DNA from: Martelella mediterranea
Lineage (GTDB): Bacteria > Pseudomonadota > Alphaproteobacteria > Rhizobiales > Rhizobiaceae
Length of the DNA: 45,967 nucleotides
NCBI RefSeq assembly: GCF_021021415.1
Contig: NZ_JAINWJ010000059.1
Coordinates: 1-45,967 of the forward strand
Reading direction: 5' to 3'
A program made the translations under genes and the position numbers. How positions within the stretch are numbered: the stretch's first letter is position 1; the number at the start of each line of letters is the position of its first letter. The notes under the pieces were generated by a model. It ran no database searches, was not told where the DNA came from, and saw only the letters and a list, made by a program, of their open reading frames with translations. Shown here piece by piece: positions 22,328 to 32,348 of this stretch.

Positions 22328-24829
22328 ATGGGCCGGGGCGGCACTCAGGATAACAAGCGGCATGGTCGCGTCGGGCGGCAGGCGTTTCGTCTGCTTCTGG
22401 CTGGCACCGCCCTGTCGCTGACGGCTGTCTCAGCCTTTGCCGCCGAAACTGCCCAGCCGATGCTGTCGTCGCGCGAGGTCATGGCGCTTGCGACCTTTGG
22501 CGGCGTTCTGGCCGCCACCGTGCTCTCCACCCTCTGGTTCATGCGCCTGCGCGGCCGCACCGAGGCTGACAATCACCGCCTTGCCGCCGAGCTTGAGGCC
22601 GAGCGCGAGCGGATTTCCAATCTCAAGGCGCTGAACGCGGAGAAAAACCGCCGCATCATTTTCTGGGAAGGGCCCGATGCCGCGCCGGAATTTCTGGGCG
22701 CGCTTCCGGATGAAGCCGGAGCCCCGGAAGACGACAATGCGTTTCTCGCCTTTGCCGACTGGCTGTCGCCGGGCAGCACCAAACAGCTCGATGCCGCTGT
22801 CGCCGCATTGCGCAACCGTGCCAAGGCCTTTGAAATGCTGGCGGAGACCAGGGGCGGCTATGTGCTGGAAGTGATCGGCGGCACCACCGGCGGGCGCGCC
22901 CATGTGCGCTTCGGCGCGCTGGAATCGCTGCGCGCGGAACTCGCCGAGCTGAAGCTGGAGCACAAGCGCGCCAAAGCCGCGCTGTCGCGGTTCGAGACGT
23001 TGTTGAACGGCGTCGACGCACCGGCCTGGCAGCGTGATGGCGAGGGCCGGCTGATCTGGGTGAACAGCGCCTATGTTGCCGCCGTCGAGGCGAAGGACGC
23101 CGAGGACGCGCTTGGCGAAAACCGCATGCTGCTTTCCGCCGCCACCCAGGAAAAGCTTGATGGCAAGGTCAGGTCCGGCGCGCCCTTCAAGGGCCGCCAG
23201 CCCGTGGTGACCGCGGGCGAACGCGCCTTCTATGATCTCACCGAAGTGCCGACCGGCGATGGTTCGGCAGGCATCGCGATCGACGTCTCCGCCTTGCAGG
23301 CGTCCGAGACGGCGCTGGAGCAGACGCTTGAAAGCCATGCCGATACGCTGAACCACCTCAACACCGCGGTCGCGATCTTCGATGCCGACCGGCGGCTGAA
23401 ATTCTACAATCAGGCCTTCGAGAAACTCTGGAAGCTCGATATGGGCTTCCTCGAAAGCCATCCCGACAATGGCGAACTGTTCGAGCGCCTGCGCGCCGAC
23501 GGCAAACTGCCGGAGCCGCATCAGTGGCGCGAGTGGAAGGACAAGGCGCTTTCGGTCTATCATTCGGTCGCACCCTATAACGACCTCTGGTATCTGCCGA
23601 GCGGCGAGACGCTCTCCGTTTTTGCCTCCGCCCATCCGCGCGGCGGCACCACCTGGGTGTTTGAAAACCACACCGAGCAGGTGGCGCTCAAGACCCGCTA
23701 CAACACGCTGGTCAAGGTTCAGGGCGAGACCATCGATCATCTCTCCGAGGGGGTCGCGGTGTTCGGACCGGACGGGCGGTTGAAGCTTTCCAACCCGGCC
23801 TTTCTCGGCCTGTGGCGGATCGGCGAAAACGAGGCCGAACCCGGCACCCATATCCGCGCGCTGATGCAGATCGGCGAGAAGGACGAGGAAGCGGCCAAGG
23901 GCTGGCGGCTGTTTGCCCGGATGATCACCTCCTTCGACGACGAGCGCGTCTCGCGCCAGGGCCGGCTGGAACTTTCCTCCGGCGTGGTGCTCGATTACGC
24001 CGTCACCCCGCTGCCCAATGCCCAGACCATGCTGACCTTCGTCAACAAGACGGATTCGGTTAATGTCGAGCGCGCGCTGACCGAAAAGAACGATGCGCTG
24101 CGCAAGGCCGAGGAACTCAAAAACGCCTTCCTCGAACACGTCTCCCACGAGCTGCGCACGCCGCTGACCTCGATCATGGGCTTCGCCGAACTGCTGAAAT
24201 CGTCCGAGATCGGTCCGCTGACGGCGCGCCAGAGCAATTATGTCGATCACATCGCCAATTCCTCCTCGGTGCTGATGACGATCGTCAACGACATGATCGA
24301 CCTGAAATCGGCCGATGCCGGCATTCTCCAGCTCGAGCGCGACCGGATGTCGCTCGACGACCTGATCGATTCGGTCGCCGACGATATTTCGAGCAGGCTG
24401 CAGGAAACCGGGGTGACGCTGGAAATCACCGCGCCGCCGAAGCTCGGCGAGATCACCGCCGATTTCCAGCGGCTGAAACAGGTTCTGCTGAAAATCCTCG
24501 GCAACGCCATCCGCTACGCCCCGCGCGGCTCCATCATCGCGCTGTCGTGCTGGCGCGAAAATGGCGATTTCGTCTTCACCGTCACCGATAGCGGCCCCGG
24601 CATCAGCGACGACGCGCTGGAAAACGTGTTCTCCCGCTTCGAATCGGGCGGCCGGCAGGCGCAATATGCCGGCGCGGGCCTTGGCCTTGCGATCGTCGAG
24701 AGTTTCGTCGGTCTTCACAACGGCAAGGTCTTCATCGATTCCGAAGCCGGCGCCGGGACCACGGTTTCCTGCCGGATCCCCGATGCCGTCGAGGAAAAGG
24801 GGTCCGCCGATATCATCGCGGCCGAATGA
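22328..24829 (+). CDS. divL: PAS-domain sensor histidine kinase, DivL homolog
   Basis: In alphaproteobacteria DivL works with DivK and CckA to control CtrA and the cell cycle. This 833-residue protein has an N-terminal signal or membrane anchor (~20-40) and a second membrane span (~48-70). A long PAS-containing region follows (~200-560). The histidine kinase core is at the C-terminus: EHVSHELRTPLTS with phospho-acceptor His607, then the ATPase boxes VTDSGPGISDDALENVF and AGAGLGLAIVESF. Caulobacter DivL has Tyr at the phospho-acceptor position; here it is His, as I recall for rhizobial versions. The identity rests chiefly on the downstream tsaE (four-base ATGA overlap), addB, addA and trxA order, which matches the DivL locus of Agrobacterium. 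Confidence 0.82.
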   Translation: MGRGGTQDNKRHGRVGRQAFRLLLAGTALSLTAVSAFAAETAQPMLSSREVMALATFGGVLAATVLSTLWFMRLRGRTEADNHRLAAELEAERERISNLKALNAEKNRRIIFWEGPDAAPEFLGALPDEAGAPEDDNAFLAFADWLSPGSTKQLDAAVAALRNRAKAFEMLAETRGGYVLEVIGGTTGGRAHVRFGALESLRAELAELKLEHKRAKAALSRFETLLNGVDAPAWQRDGEGRLIWVNSAYVAAVEAKDAEDALGENRMLLSAATQEKLDGKVRSGAPFKGRQPVVTAGERAFYDLTEVPTGDGSAGIAIDVSALQASETALEQTLESHADTLNHLNTAVAIFDADRRLKFYNQAFEKLWKLDMGFLESHPDNGELFERLRADGKLPEPHQWREWKDKALSVYHSVAPYNDLWYLPSGETLSVFASAHPRGGTTWVFENHTEQVALKTRYNTLVKVQGETIDHLSEGVAVFGPDGRLKLSNPAFLGLWRIGENEAEPGTHIRALMQIGEKDEEAAKGWRLFARMITSFDDERVSRQGRLELSSGVVLDYAVTPLPNAQTMLTFVNKTDSVNVERALTEKNDALRKAEELKNAFLEHVSHELRTPLTSIMGFAELLKSSEIGPLTARQSNYVDHIANSSSVLMTIVNDMIDLKSADAGILQLERDRMSLDDLIDSVADDISSRLQETGVTLEITAPPKLGEITADFQRLKQVLLKILGNAIRYAPRGSIIALSCWRENGDFVFTVTDSGPGISDDALENVFSRFESGGRQAQYAGAGLGLAIVESFVGLHNGKVFIDSEAGAGTTVSCRIPDAVEEKGSADIIAAE

Positions 24830-25278
24830 CCAGCGTCTTTCTCCCCGATGAAGCCGCCACAATCGCCTTTGCCGGGCGCCTCGCGCCGTTTCTGAGGGCA
24901 GGCGACTGCCTACTGCTCGACGGCGATCTCGGCATGGGCAAGTCGACCTTGGCCCGTGCGCTGATCCGTGCCCGCTTCGGCGATCCCGAACTTGAGGTGC
25001 CGAGCCCCACCTTCACACTTGTGCAGGTCTATGACGGCGAACCGTCGATCTGGCATTTCGACCTCTACCGCCTGTCCGACGCCGATGAACTGATCGAACT
25101 TGGTATTGATGAGGCGCTGGCGGAGGGAATCAGCCTGATCGAGTGGCCCGATCGGGGTGATGGCGTACTTGCGAAGGATGCGTTGCGGCTGACTTTTGCC
25201 GAGGAAGGCGCGGGGCGGCGGGTGCGGCTTTCGGGCGGTCGGGCCGGAGAGCTGGCGGCGGTGCTGCAGGTTGGTTGA
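24826..25278 (+). CDS. tsaE: tRNA threonylcarbamoyladenosine biosynthesis ATPase TsaE
   Basis: TsaE is the ATPase of the TsaBDE complex that makes the t6A modification at position 37 of ANN-decoding tRNAs. The 150-residue product has the Walker A loop GDLGMGKST (residues 33-41), PSPTFTLVQVY and WHFDLYRL, all typical for the family, and the length of a single-domain TsaE. The start overlaps the divL stop by four bases. As I recall, many Rhizobiaceae carry a longer TsaE fused to a phosphotransferase domain at this locus. Here the frame ends after the TsaE domain and a palindromic repeat follows, so the second domain appears absent. Confidence 0.93.
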   Translation: MTSVFLPDEAATIAFAGRLAPFLRAGDCLLLDGDLGMGKSTLARALIRARFGDPELEVPSPTFTLVQVYDGEPSIWHFDLYRLSDADELIELGIDEALAEGISLIEWPDRGDGVLAKDALRLTFAEEGAGRRVRLSGGRAGELAAVLQVG

Positions 25279-25323
25279 GAGGTTCTGAATTTTCTCCATG
25301 TCGGTGTGATGCGGAAGCGCCGT

Positions 25324-25470
25324 TCCCTCATCCGGCCTTCGGCCACCTTCTCCCCAAGGGGAGAAGGGGACGCCGGCGACGTCGTGCCTGGCCGCTTGTT
25401 CCCAGGATGGCTGCATGGTTCCCCCTCGCCCCGGAGGGGAGAGGGTGGCGCGTATGCGCCGGGTGAGGGG
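25324..25470. repeat. Intergenic palindromic repeat, RIME-like, between tsaE and addB
   Basis: The outer arms start CCCTCATCCGGCC... (from 25325) and end ...GGGTGAGGGG (to 25470) and are imperfect reverse complements over about 45 bases. Each contains an inner hairpin such as TTCTCCCCAAGGGGAGAA. The overall form matches rhizobial mosaic palindromes. It occupies most of the 257-base gap; I see no gene in the rest of the gap. Confidence 0.7.
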
Positions 25471-25535
25471 AGGCGGCGCTTGCCTCCGCGCACCATGCTT
25501 CGTAAAACCGGAACAGCGAAGCAGGGAGCGAAGAC

Positions 25536-28500
25536 GTGGCGCAAGGGCGGGCGAGATTGTGGACGATACCGCCGGGCGTTGCGTTTCTGGACAGCCTTGC
25601 CGCCCGCCTGCTCGATGGCAGCCTGACGGATCAATTCCGTCATGATCCCCAAGATCCGCTGGCGCTCGCCGATGTGAAAATATTCCTACCCACCCGCCGC
25701 GCGGTGCGCGAACTGCGCGCGTCGTTTGCCGACAAGCTCGGCGGCGAGGCGGCGATCCTGCCGGAAATCCGCGCGCTTGGCGAGGTCGATGAGGATGAGG
25801 GTTTTTTGGGCGAAAACCTGCCGGAGGCCGGGCAAGCCTTGCCGCCGATCGAGCCGGTGCCGCGCCTGCTGGAGCTTGCCGGGCTGATCCTGCCCTGGCG
25901 CAACCGGCTTTCCGATGAGCTTGCCGGCCTGCATGGCGGTTCGCCGCTGGTGGCGCCGGCCAGCCCGGCGGATGCGGTGTGGCTTGCCCGCGACCTTGCC
26001 GAACTGATCGACGCGATGGAGACCGAAGGCGTCGACTGGGACCGGCTTTCGGCCCTGGAGCAGGACAATTACGCGGTCTGGTGGCAGTTGACCGCCGAAT
26101 TCCTCGGCATCGCGGCGATCTACTGGCCGGGCCGGCTCGACGAACTCGGCCGGTCCGCGGCAGTCGCCCATCGCAATGGCCTGCTTGCCGGTGAGGCGGA
26201 GCGGCTGCGCGGCCTTTCCTCGCCCGTGATTATCGCGGGCTCCACCGGTTCGGTTCCCTCGGTGGCGGGGCTGATCGCGGCGGCGGCGGAGATGGAAAAC
26301 GGCGTCATCGTGCTTCCCGGTCTCGACACCGCCATGCCGGAGGCGGATTTTCAGGCGCTGACGGCGCCCGACCTCAACCCGGCCATGCCCGATCCCTCGA
26401 TCCGCAGCCATCCGCAATATGAAATGGCGCGGCTGATCGAATGTCTCGGCCTGACCAGGGCCGATTTTAAGGCTCTCGAGACGCCGGAGCCCGAACGCGC
26501 TGCCCGGCACGCGGTGCTCGCCGCCGCCTTCGCGCCGGCCGAGGCCACCGATCGCTGGGAGGCATGGCGCGAGACAATCTCGCCGGATGATCTCGCGGAC
26601 GGTTTTGCCGATGTCGCTTTGATAGAGGCGGCCAATGAGCGGCAGGAGGCGGTGGCTGTCGCCATCGCGCTCCGGCTGGCGCTGGAGCATGAAACCGAGG
26701 AGGGAAGGCCGGCGCGCGCGGCGCTGATCACGCCCGACCGGGATCTTGCCCGCCGGGTGGCGGCCGAACTTGGGCGGTTTCAGATCGAGGCCGATGATTC
26801 GGCCGGCACGCCATTGGCTGCCACCGGGCAGGGCACGCTCTTGACGCTGATGCTGGAGGCGGTTCTGAAGCCCGGCGATCCGGCCACGCTCGCCGCCCTT
26901 TTGAAACATCCGCTCGCCCGGTTCGGCCTGTCGGCCCGCGCCATGCGCGGGGCGGCCGCCGCTTTCGAACTGATCGCGCTCAGAGGCGGCACGCGGCTGG
27001 TCCCGCTCGGTCATCTGGAGGCGTTTCTGGACGATGCGCTGGAGAAGCAGAAGGATGACCGGCATCCGCCGCGCTGGCGCACGGCACTACCGAAAACCGC
27101 CGACGACGATGCCCGTGATCTCGCCCAGCGCATCGATTTCGCGCTTCAGCCCCTGATCGAGACCCATGTGCCGCGCGGGCCGGACAGGGCGCCGATCACC
27201 GAAAGCCTGACGCTTGCCGACTGGGCGGCGCGCACCGGTCGGGCGCTGGAGGCGGTGGCGCGCGACGCCGGCGACGATCTGTCGGCGCTGTGGAGCGGGG
27301 AGGCCGGCGAACGTCTTGCCGCCATGCTCTCGGAAATCATGGGCTCCTCGACCCCGATCGAGGCCGACGGGCCGCAATGGATCGAGATCGTCGCGGCGCT
27401 CTCGGCTTCCGAGGCGGTCAAGCCACGCCAGATGGGCAATCCCCGCGTGTTCATCTTCGGCGCGGTCGAGGCGCGGCTGCAGGACATGGACACGATCGTG
27501 CTTGGCGGCATGAATGAGGGCGTGTGGCCGACCCAGCCGAAGAACAATCCGTTCCTGTCGCGCGGCATGAAGGCCGAGATCGGGCTGGAACCGCCGGAAA
27601 AACGCGTCGGCCAGCTCGCCCATGATTTGTGGATGGCGGCCGGCGCGCCGCGTCTGGTGATTTCGCGCGCGCTTAGGCAGGGCACCGCGCCGACGGTCGC
27701 CAGCCGCTGGCTGCAGCGCTTGCTGGCCTTTGGCGGCCCCGGCCTCGCGGCTGATCTCGCCCGGCGCGGCGCGGTCTATCGCGACTGGGCCGAGCAACTG
27801 GATGCGGCCCCGCGCCAGCCGATCCCCGGCCGTCCCGCGCCCTATCCGCCGGCGGAGCGCCAGCCGGAGCGCTATTCCTTCTCCGAGATCGGCCGGCTGC
27901 GGCGCGACCCTTATGCGGTCTATGCCCAGAAGGTGCTGAAACTCGATCCGCTCCTGCCGTTCAACGCCGATCCCGGCGTCAAGGAACGCGGCATTCTCTA
28001 CCATGCGCTGGCCGAGCGTTTCATCAAATCCGGCGCGAGACCGGACAGCGAAGAGGGTCGGGCGGTGATGGACGAGATCATCGCGGAACTGCTGTTTGAA
28101 GCCGAACTCGCGCCGCATCTCGCGGTGAGCTGGGTGCCGCGCCTGCGCTCGGTCGCCGACGAATTCCTGGCCTTCGAGACCCGCCGGCGGGCGCTGACGC
28201 AAATCGAGCAATCGCTGACGGAGGTTCCGGCCGGTTTCGATATTCCGCTGGCGGGCGTGCGGCTCACCGGCATTGCCGACCGGATCGATATGCTTGCGGG
28301 CGGCGGGGCGGAGATCATCGATTACAAGACCGGCTCCTCGCCATCGCTGAAACAGGCCCGCACCCTGCTCGATCCGCAATTGCCGCTGGAGGCGGCAGCC
28401 CTTGCGGCGGGCGGTTTCAAGGAGGTTGCGCCGGTGGAAGCGACAAGCCTCAAATATGTGCGGCTGCGCCCCGGCCATCGCTTCATCGGCGAGGCGCTGG

Positions 28501-28727
28501 AAAAGGCGAAGACAGTCAAGGAGGCCGCGATTACCGCCGAGGAACTGGCAGCCGATGCGCTGCGGGAATTCACCCGTTTCGTCGTGGCGCTGAAATCCGG
28601 CGAGCGGCCATTCGCCTCGCGGCTGGTGCCGGCGAGTGCGCGCGATTTTTCCGGCGAATACGACCATCTGGCCCGCGTCGCCGAATGGTCGACCGCCGAT
28701 GACGGGGAGGGCGGCGATGACGAGTGA
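25536..28727 (+). CDS. addB: Double-strand break repair protein AddB
   Basis: AddB is the second large subunit of the AddAB helicase-nuclease that resects broken DNA for RecA loading; it replaces RecBCD in alphaproteobacteria. The 1063-residue protein has the alphaproteobacterial AddB layout: an inactivated helicase-like N-terminal half with FLPTRRAVRELRASF near residue 50, the VFIFGAVEARLQDMDTIVLGG block, and NEGVWPTQPKNNPFLSR. The C-terminal RecB-type nuclease has Asp929 and Lys931 in IIDYKTGS. GTG 25536 is chosen because AGGGAG stands seven bases before it. Its last 11 bases overlap the addA start. A Fe-S cysteine set like that of Bacillus AddB is not obvious. Confidence 0.95.
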   Translation: MAQGRARLWTIPPGVAFLDSLAARLLDGSLTDQFRHDPQDPLALADVKIFLPTRRAVRELRASFADKLGGEAAILPEIRALGEVDEDEGFLGENLPEAGQALPPIEPVPRLLELAGLILPWRNRLSDELAGLHGGSPLVAPASPADAVWLARDLAELIDAMETEGVDWDRLSALEQDNYAVWWQLTAEFLGIAAIYWPGRLDELGRSAAVAHRNGLLAGEAERLRGLSSPVIIAGSTGSVPSVAGLIAAAAEMENGVIVLPGLDTAMPEADFQALTAPDLNPAMPDPSIRSHPQYEMARLIECLGLTRADFKALETPEPERAARHAVLAAAFAPAEATDRWEAWRETISPDDLADGFADVALIEAANERQEAVAVAIALRLALEHETEEGRPARAALITPDRDLARRVAAELGRFQIEADDSAGTPLAATGQGTLLTLMLEAVLKPGDPATLAALLKHPLARFGLSARAMRGAAAAFELIALRGGTRLVPLGHLEAFLDDALEKQKDDRHPPRWRTALPKTADDDARDLAQRIDFALQPLIETHVPRGPDRAPITESLTLADWAARTGRALEAVARDAGDDLSALWSGEAGERLAAMLSEIMGSSTPIEADGPQWIEIVAALSASEAVKPRQMGNPRVFIFGAVEARLQDMDTIVLGGMNEGVWPTQPKNNPFLSRGMKAEIGLEPPEKRVGQLAHDLWMAAGAPRLVISRALRQGTAPTVASRWLQRLLAFGGPGLAADLARRGAVYRDWAEQLDAAPRQPIPGRPAPYPPAERQPERYSFSEIGRLRRDPYAVYAQKVLKLDPLLPFNADPGVKERGILYHALAERFIKSGARPDSEEGRAVMDEIIAELLFEAELAPHLAVSWVPRLRSVADEFLAFETRRRALTQIEQSLTEVPAGFDIPLAGVRLTGIADRIDMLAGGGAEIIDYKTGSSPSLKQARTLLDPQLPLEAAALAAGGFKEVAPVEATSLKYVRLRPGHRFIGEALEKAKTVKEAAITAEELAADALREFTRFVVALKSGERPFASRLVPASARDFSGEYDHLARVAEWSTADDGEGGDDE

Positions 28728-31700
28728 GACCGAAACCGCAGTCGCACCCGGACATGACGCCGATGCCGAGACCTGGCTTTCCTGGACCACCGGCCGCCAG
28801 CGGCTCGCCTCCGATCCGGCCCGCTCGGTCTGGGTCTCGGCCAATGCCGGCTCGGGCAAGACCCATGTGCTGACCCAGCGCGTCGTCCGGCTGCTGCTTT
28901 CCGGCGCGCGGCCCTCGGCGATCCTGTGCCTGACCTATACCAAGGCGGCGGCGTCCGAAATGTCGAACCGGGTGTTCAGGCGGCTCGCGGAATGGGCGGT
29001 GTTGCCGGAAGCTGCCCTTGCCGACGAGATCGCCGAAATCGAGGGCGCGCGGCCGGATGCGCTGAAGATCGCAATGGCGCGGCGGCTGTTCGCCCACGCG
29101 CTTGAAACGCCGGGCGGGCTGAAGATCCAGACCATCCACGCCTTTTGCGAAAGCCTGCTGCACCGGTTTCCGCTGGAGGCCAATGTCGCCGGCCATTTCT
29201 CGGTGCTGGACGACACCGCAGCCGCCACGCTTCTGGCCGACGCCCGCCTCGGCCTGTTGACGGCAACCGCCAGCCGCGACGATCCCGATCTGTCGAAGGC
29301 GTTCCAGACCGTGCTGGAGATTGCCGATGACAGCGGGCTTGAAAAACTGCTCGGCGAGATCGTCCGCAACCGCCACGCCATCCGGCCGTTTCTGGAGCGC
29401 GCGCGTGATGGGCTCGAAGCTGCATTGCGCGAGGCCTACGGCTTTGAGGCCGCTACATCGCCTGAAACGATCGCCGCCGATGCCTGGCCGCTGCCGGGCC
29501 TTGGCGAGGGCGATTATTCGGCGCTGATTGCGATTGCGCGGGCCGATGGCGGCAAAAACGCCGCGAAATTCGCAGATACACTTGCCGCGGCCTCTGCTGC
29601 TGCTGATGCGGTCACCCGTTTCGGCCTTCTCGAAGAGGCATTCCTGACCAAGGCCGGCGTGCCGAAGGCGGAGCGCACGCTTGTGTTCAAGAGCCTGCGG
29701 GAGAAAGCGCCCGAGATTGCCGAGGCGGTGATGGCCGCCGCCGGGCATGTCTTTGCCATGCGCGATACGCTTGTCCGCTACCGGATCTTCTTAAAGACGC
29801 TGGCCGCGTTGACGCTGGCCGACCGGCTGGACCGACGTTACGAGGAGCTGAAACGCCGGCGCGGCAAGCTCGATTTCGAGGATCTGATCGCCCATGCCGC
29901 AAGCCTTTTGACACGGCCCGATTCCGGGCAATGGATCCACTACAAGCTCGACCAGGGCATCGATCATATTCTGGTCGACGAGGCGCAGGACACCGCGCCG
30001 CTGCAATGGGATGTGGTTAGGGCGCTCAGCGAGGATTTCTTCTCGGGCGCGGGCGCACGGCCCGGAAAGCGCACCATGTTTGCCGTCGGCGACGAGAAAC
30101 AGTCGATCTATTCCTTCCAGGGCGCGCGGCCGGAGCGGTTTTCCGCCGAGGGCCGGCTCGCCGAGCGGCGGGTGTTGGCGATCGATGCCGGCTTCGCGCG
30201 GATCGGCCTGCCGCTGTCGTTCCGCTCGACCGCCTCGGTGCTTTCGGCGGTTGACCTCGTGTTCTCGGTGCCGGAAAACCGCAAGGGGCTTTCGGCGGAA
30301 GACGAGGCCACGGTTCATATCTCCAACCGCATCGGCCATCCGGGCCGGGTCGAGGCATGGGATGTGATCGCGCCGGCAGAAGTGATCGAGACCGATGACT
30401 GGACCGCGCCCTTCGACGCCACGCCCGACGAGGCCCCGGCGGCGATCCTCGCCCGGCGGATTGCCCATAGGATCGCCGCCATGGTCGGAACCGAGACGCT
30501 GGTGGATCACGGCGTCAGCCGCACGGTGAGGGCCGGCGACGTTCTGGTTCTGGTCAGAAAGCGCGATGCCTTCGTCAATGCGCTGACCAGAGCGCTGAAA
30601 TCGCCCTACGACATTCCCGTTGCAGGCGCCGACCGGTTGCGGCTTGCCGATCATATCGCGGTCAAGGATCTGATCGCGCTTGGCCGTTTTGCCGTATTGC
30701 CGGAGGACGATCTTTCGCTGGCCGCGATCTTCAAGAGCCCGCTTCTGTCGCTCTCGGAAGACGATCTCTTTGCCGTGGCCGCCATGCGCAAGCCGGGCGA
30801 GCATGTCTGGTCGGCGCTGCGCCGGCTTGCCGGTGCCGGCGATGAAACGCTTTCCGTCGCGGTCGAGAGGCTGGAGCGAGTTATCAACGCCGCGCGGCGG
30901 CGCACCGCGTTCGATTTCTATGCCGGCATTCTGGCGCGCGAGGGCGGCAGGCGGGCGTTTCTGGCGCGGCTCGGCAGCGAGGCTGGCGACATTCTCGATG
31001 AATTTCTCAACGCCGCCAAGGGGCATGAGGACACCGGCCTGCCGGGTTTGCAGAGCTTCCTTGATGTACTGGAGACCGGCGGGCTGGAGATCAAACGCGA
31101 GCAGGATCAGGGCCGCGATGAAGTGCGGATCATGACCACCCATGCCGCCAAAGGGCTGGAAGCGCCGGTGGTGTTTCTGGTCGATGGCGGCGGTAAGCCG
31201 TTCGAGCCGCGCAACCTTTCGGGCTTCCGGGTGATGGTGGGCGATGTGCCGGTCTGGCATGGAGCCGCGCGCGATGCCGACAGCCTGGTCGCCGCCGATC
31301 TCGCCCGGCGCGAGGCCGAGGCCAAGGAGGAATATCGCCGGCTGCTTTACGTGGGCATGACCCGCGCCGCCGACCGGCTGATCGTGGCCGGCTATCGCGG
31401 CCGCACCGAGGTGCCGGATACCTGGCATCGCATGGTCTGGTCGGCGCTGGAAGGCGATCACCGCGTCAACGAGACGGCGATGGCCGGGCCGGGCGGCGAG
31501 GAATGGCCGGCGCTGGTCTTCGAGGAAAAGATCCCGCCGCGCCGGTTTGACGAGGAAGGGGCCAAAAAGGAAGCCACCGAAAAACCGCCGCTGCCGGACG
31601 CGCTGCTGACGCCGTTTCGCGAGACCGAACGGCCGCAGCCGCCGCTCAGCCCGTCGCGCGCCGGCGTTGAGGTCGAGGACCCCGCGCCGATGACGGCCTC

Positions 31701-32250
31701 GCCGCTGTTCGAAAAGCCGGAGATCAATCTGGCGCTGGAGCGCGGCCGGCTGGTGCATCGGCTGTTGCAGATATTGCCGGGATTTGAAACCGATGACCGG
31801 GACGCCGCCTGCCGGCGCTATCTCGACCGGGCGGCTTTTGCGCTGCCGGACGAAGAACGCGCCGCGATTGCCGCAAGCGTGATGGCGGTGATCGGCGATC
31901 CCCGGCTGCAGCCGCTGTTTGCGCCATCGGCGCGTCCGGAAGTCTCGATTGCCGGAACCGTGCGGCTTGCCGGCGGGGCCTATACCGTTTCCGGCCGGCT
32001 CGACCGGCTGGCGGTTACGGATAACCGGGTGCTGCTCGCCGATTTCAAGACCAACCGCAACCCGCCGGGCGATGGCGAGACGCCGCCCTTCAGCCATGTG
32101 GCGCAGATGGCGGTCTATCGCGAAATCCTGAAGCCGCTCTATCCGCGAAGCGCGATCGACTGCCTGCTGATCTATACGGAGACGGCGGCGGTGCGGGTGC
32201 TGGGAGAGGACGAACTTGCCGAAGCCCTTGCGCGACTTGCGACAAAGTGA
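28717..32250 (+). CDS. addA: Double-strand break repair helicase AddA
   Basis: AddA is the UvrD-type helicase and nuclease subunit of AddAB. The 1177-residue protein has Walker A in SANAGSGKTHVLTQRVV with Lys48, IQTIHAFCESLL, the DExx-type box HILVDEAQDTAPLQW, GDEKQSIYSFQGA, and VRIMTTHAAKGLEAPVVFL. These are superfamily-1 helicase motifs in the right order. The C-terminal nuclease motif ADFKTNR has Asp1109 and Lys1111. ATG 28717 overlaps the addB stop by 11 bases, so the subunits are made from one transcript. The longer open frame beginning at 28636 lies inside addB and is rejected. Confidence 0.96.
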   Translation: MTSETETAVAPGHDADAETWLSWTTGRQRLASDPARSVWVSANAGSGKTHVLTQRVVRLLLSGARPSAILCLTYTKAAASEMSNRVFRRLAEWAVLPEAALADEIAEIEGARPDALKIAMARRLFAHALETPGGLKIQTIHAFCESLLHRFPLEANVAGHFSVLDDTAAATLLADARLGLLTATASRDDPDLSKAFQTVLEIADDSGLEKLLGEIVRNRHAIRPFLERARDGLEAALREAYGFEAATSPETIAADAWPLPGLGEGDYSALIAIARADGGKNAAKFADTLAAASAAADAVTRFGLLEEAFLTKAGVPKAERTLVFKSLREKAPEIAEAVMAAAGHVFAMRDTLVRYRIFLKTLAALTLADRLDRRYEELKRRRGKLDFEDLIAHAASLLTRPDSGQWIHYKLDQGIDHILVDEAQDTAPLQWDVVRALSEDFFSGAGARPGKRTMFAVGDEKQSIYSFQGARPERFSAEGRLAERRVLAIDAGFARIGLPLSFRSTASVLSAVDLVFSVPENRKGLSAEDEATVHISNRIGHPGRVEAWDVIAPAEVIETDDWTAPFDATPDEAPAAILARRIAHRIAAMVGTETLVDHGVSRTVRAGDVLVLVRKRDAFVNALTRALKSPYDIPVAGADRLRLADHIAVKDLIALGRFAVLPEDDLSLAAIFKSPLLSLSEDDLFAVAAMRKPGEHVWSALRRLAGAGDETLSVAVERLERVINAARRRTAFDFYAGILAREGGRRAFLARLGSEAGDILDEFLNAAKGHEDTGLPGLQSFLDVLETGGLEIKREQDQGRDEVRIMTTHAAKGLEAPVVFLVDGGGKPFEPRNLSGFRVMVGDVPVWHGAARDADSLVAADLARREAEAKEEYRRLLYVGMTRAADRLIVAGYRGRTEVPDTWHRMVWSALEGDHRVNETAMAGPGGEEWPALVFEEKIPPRRFDEEGAKKEATEKPPLPDALLTPFRETERPQPPLSPSRAGVEVEDPAPMTASPLFEKPEINLALERGRLVHRLLQILPGFETDDRDAACRRYLDRAAFALPDEERAAIAASVMAVIGDPRLQPLFAPSARPEVSIAGTVRLAGGAYTVSGRLDRLAVTDNRVLLADFKTNRNPPGDGETPPFSHVAQMAVYREILKPLYPRSAIDCLLIYTETAAVRVLGEDELAEALARLATK

Positions 32251-32348
32251 CGGGGCGGCATTGATTTTTTGTGAAACCATGCTCACATGCATCTCAAGAT
32301 TTTGCGCAAGGGGCCGGGTGTGTTTCCGGCAACGCAAGGAGCTATCAA

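Noticed and set aside
22430-24862. 810-codon minus-strand frame opposite divL
   Set aside because: Antisense shadow of a GC-rich gene; Gly/Arg/His-rich translation without domains.
29791-32337. 848-codon minus-strand frame opposite addA
   Set aside because: Antisense shadow; the plus strand encodes a complete AddA with ordered helicase motifs.
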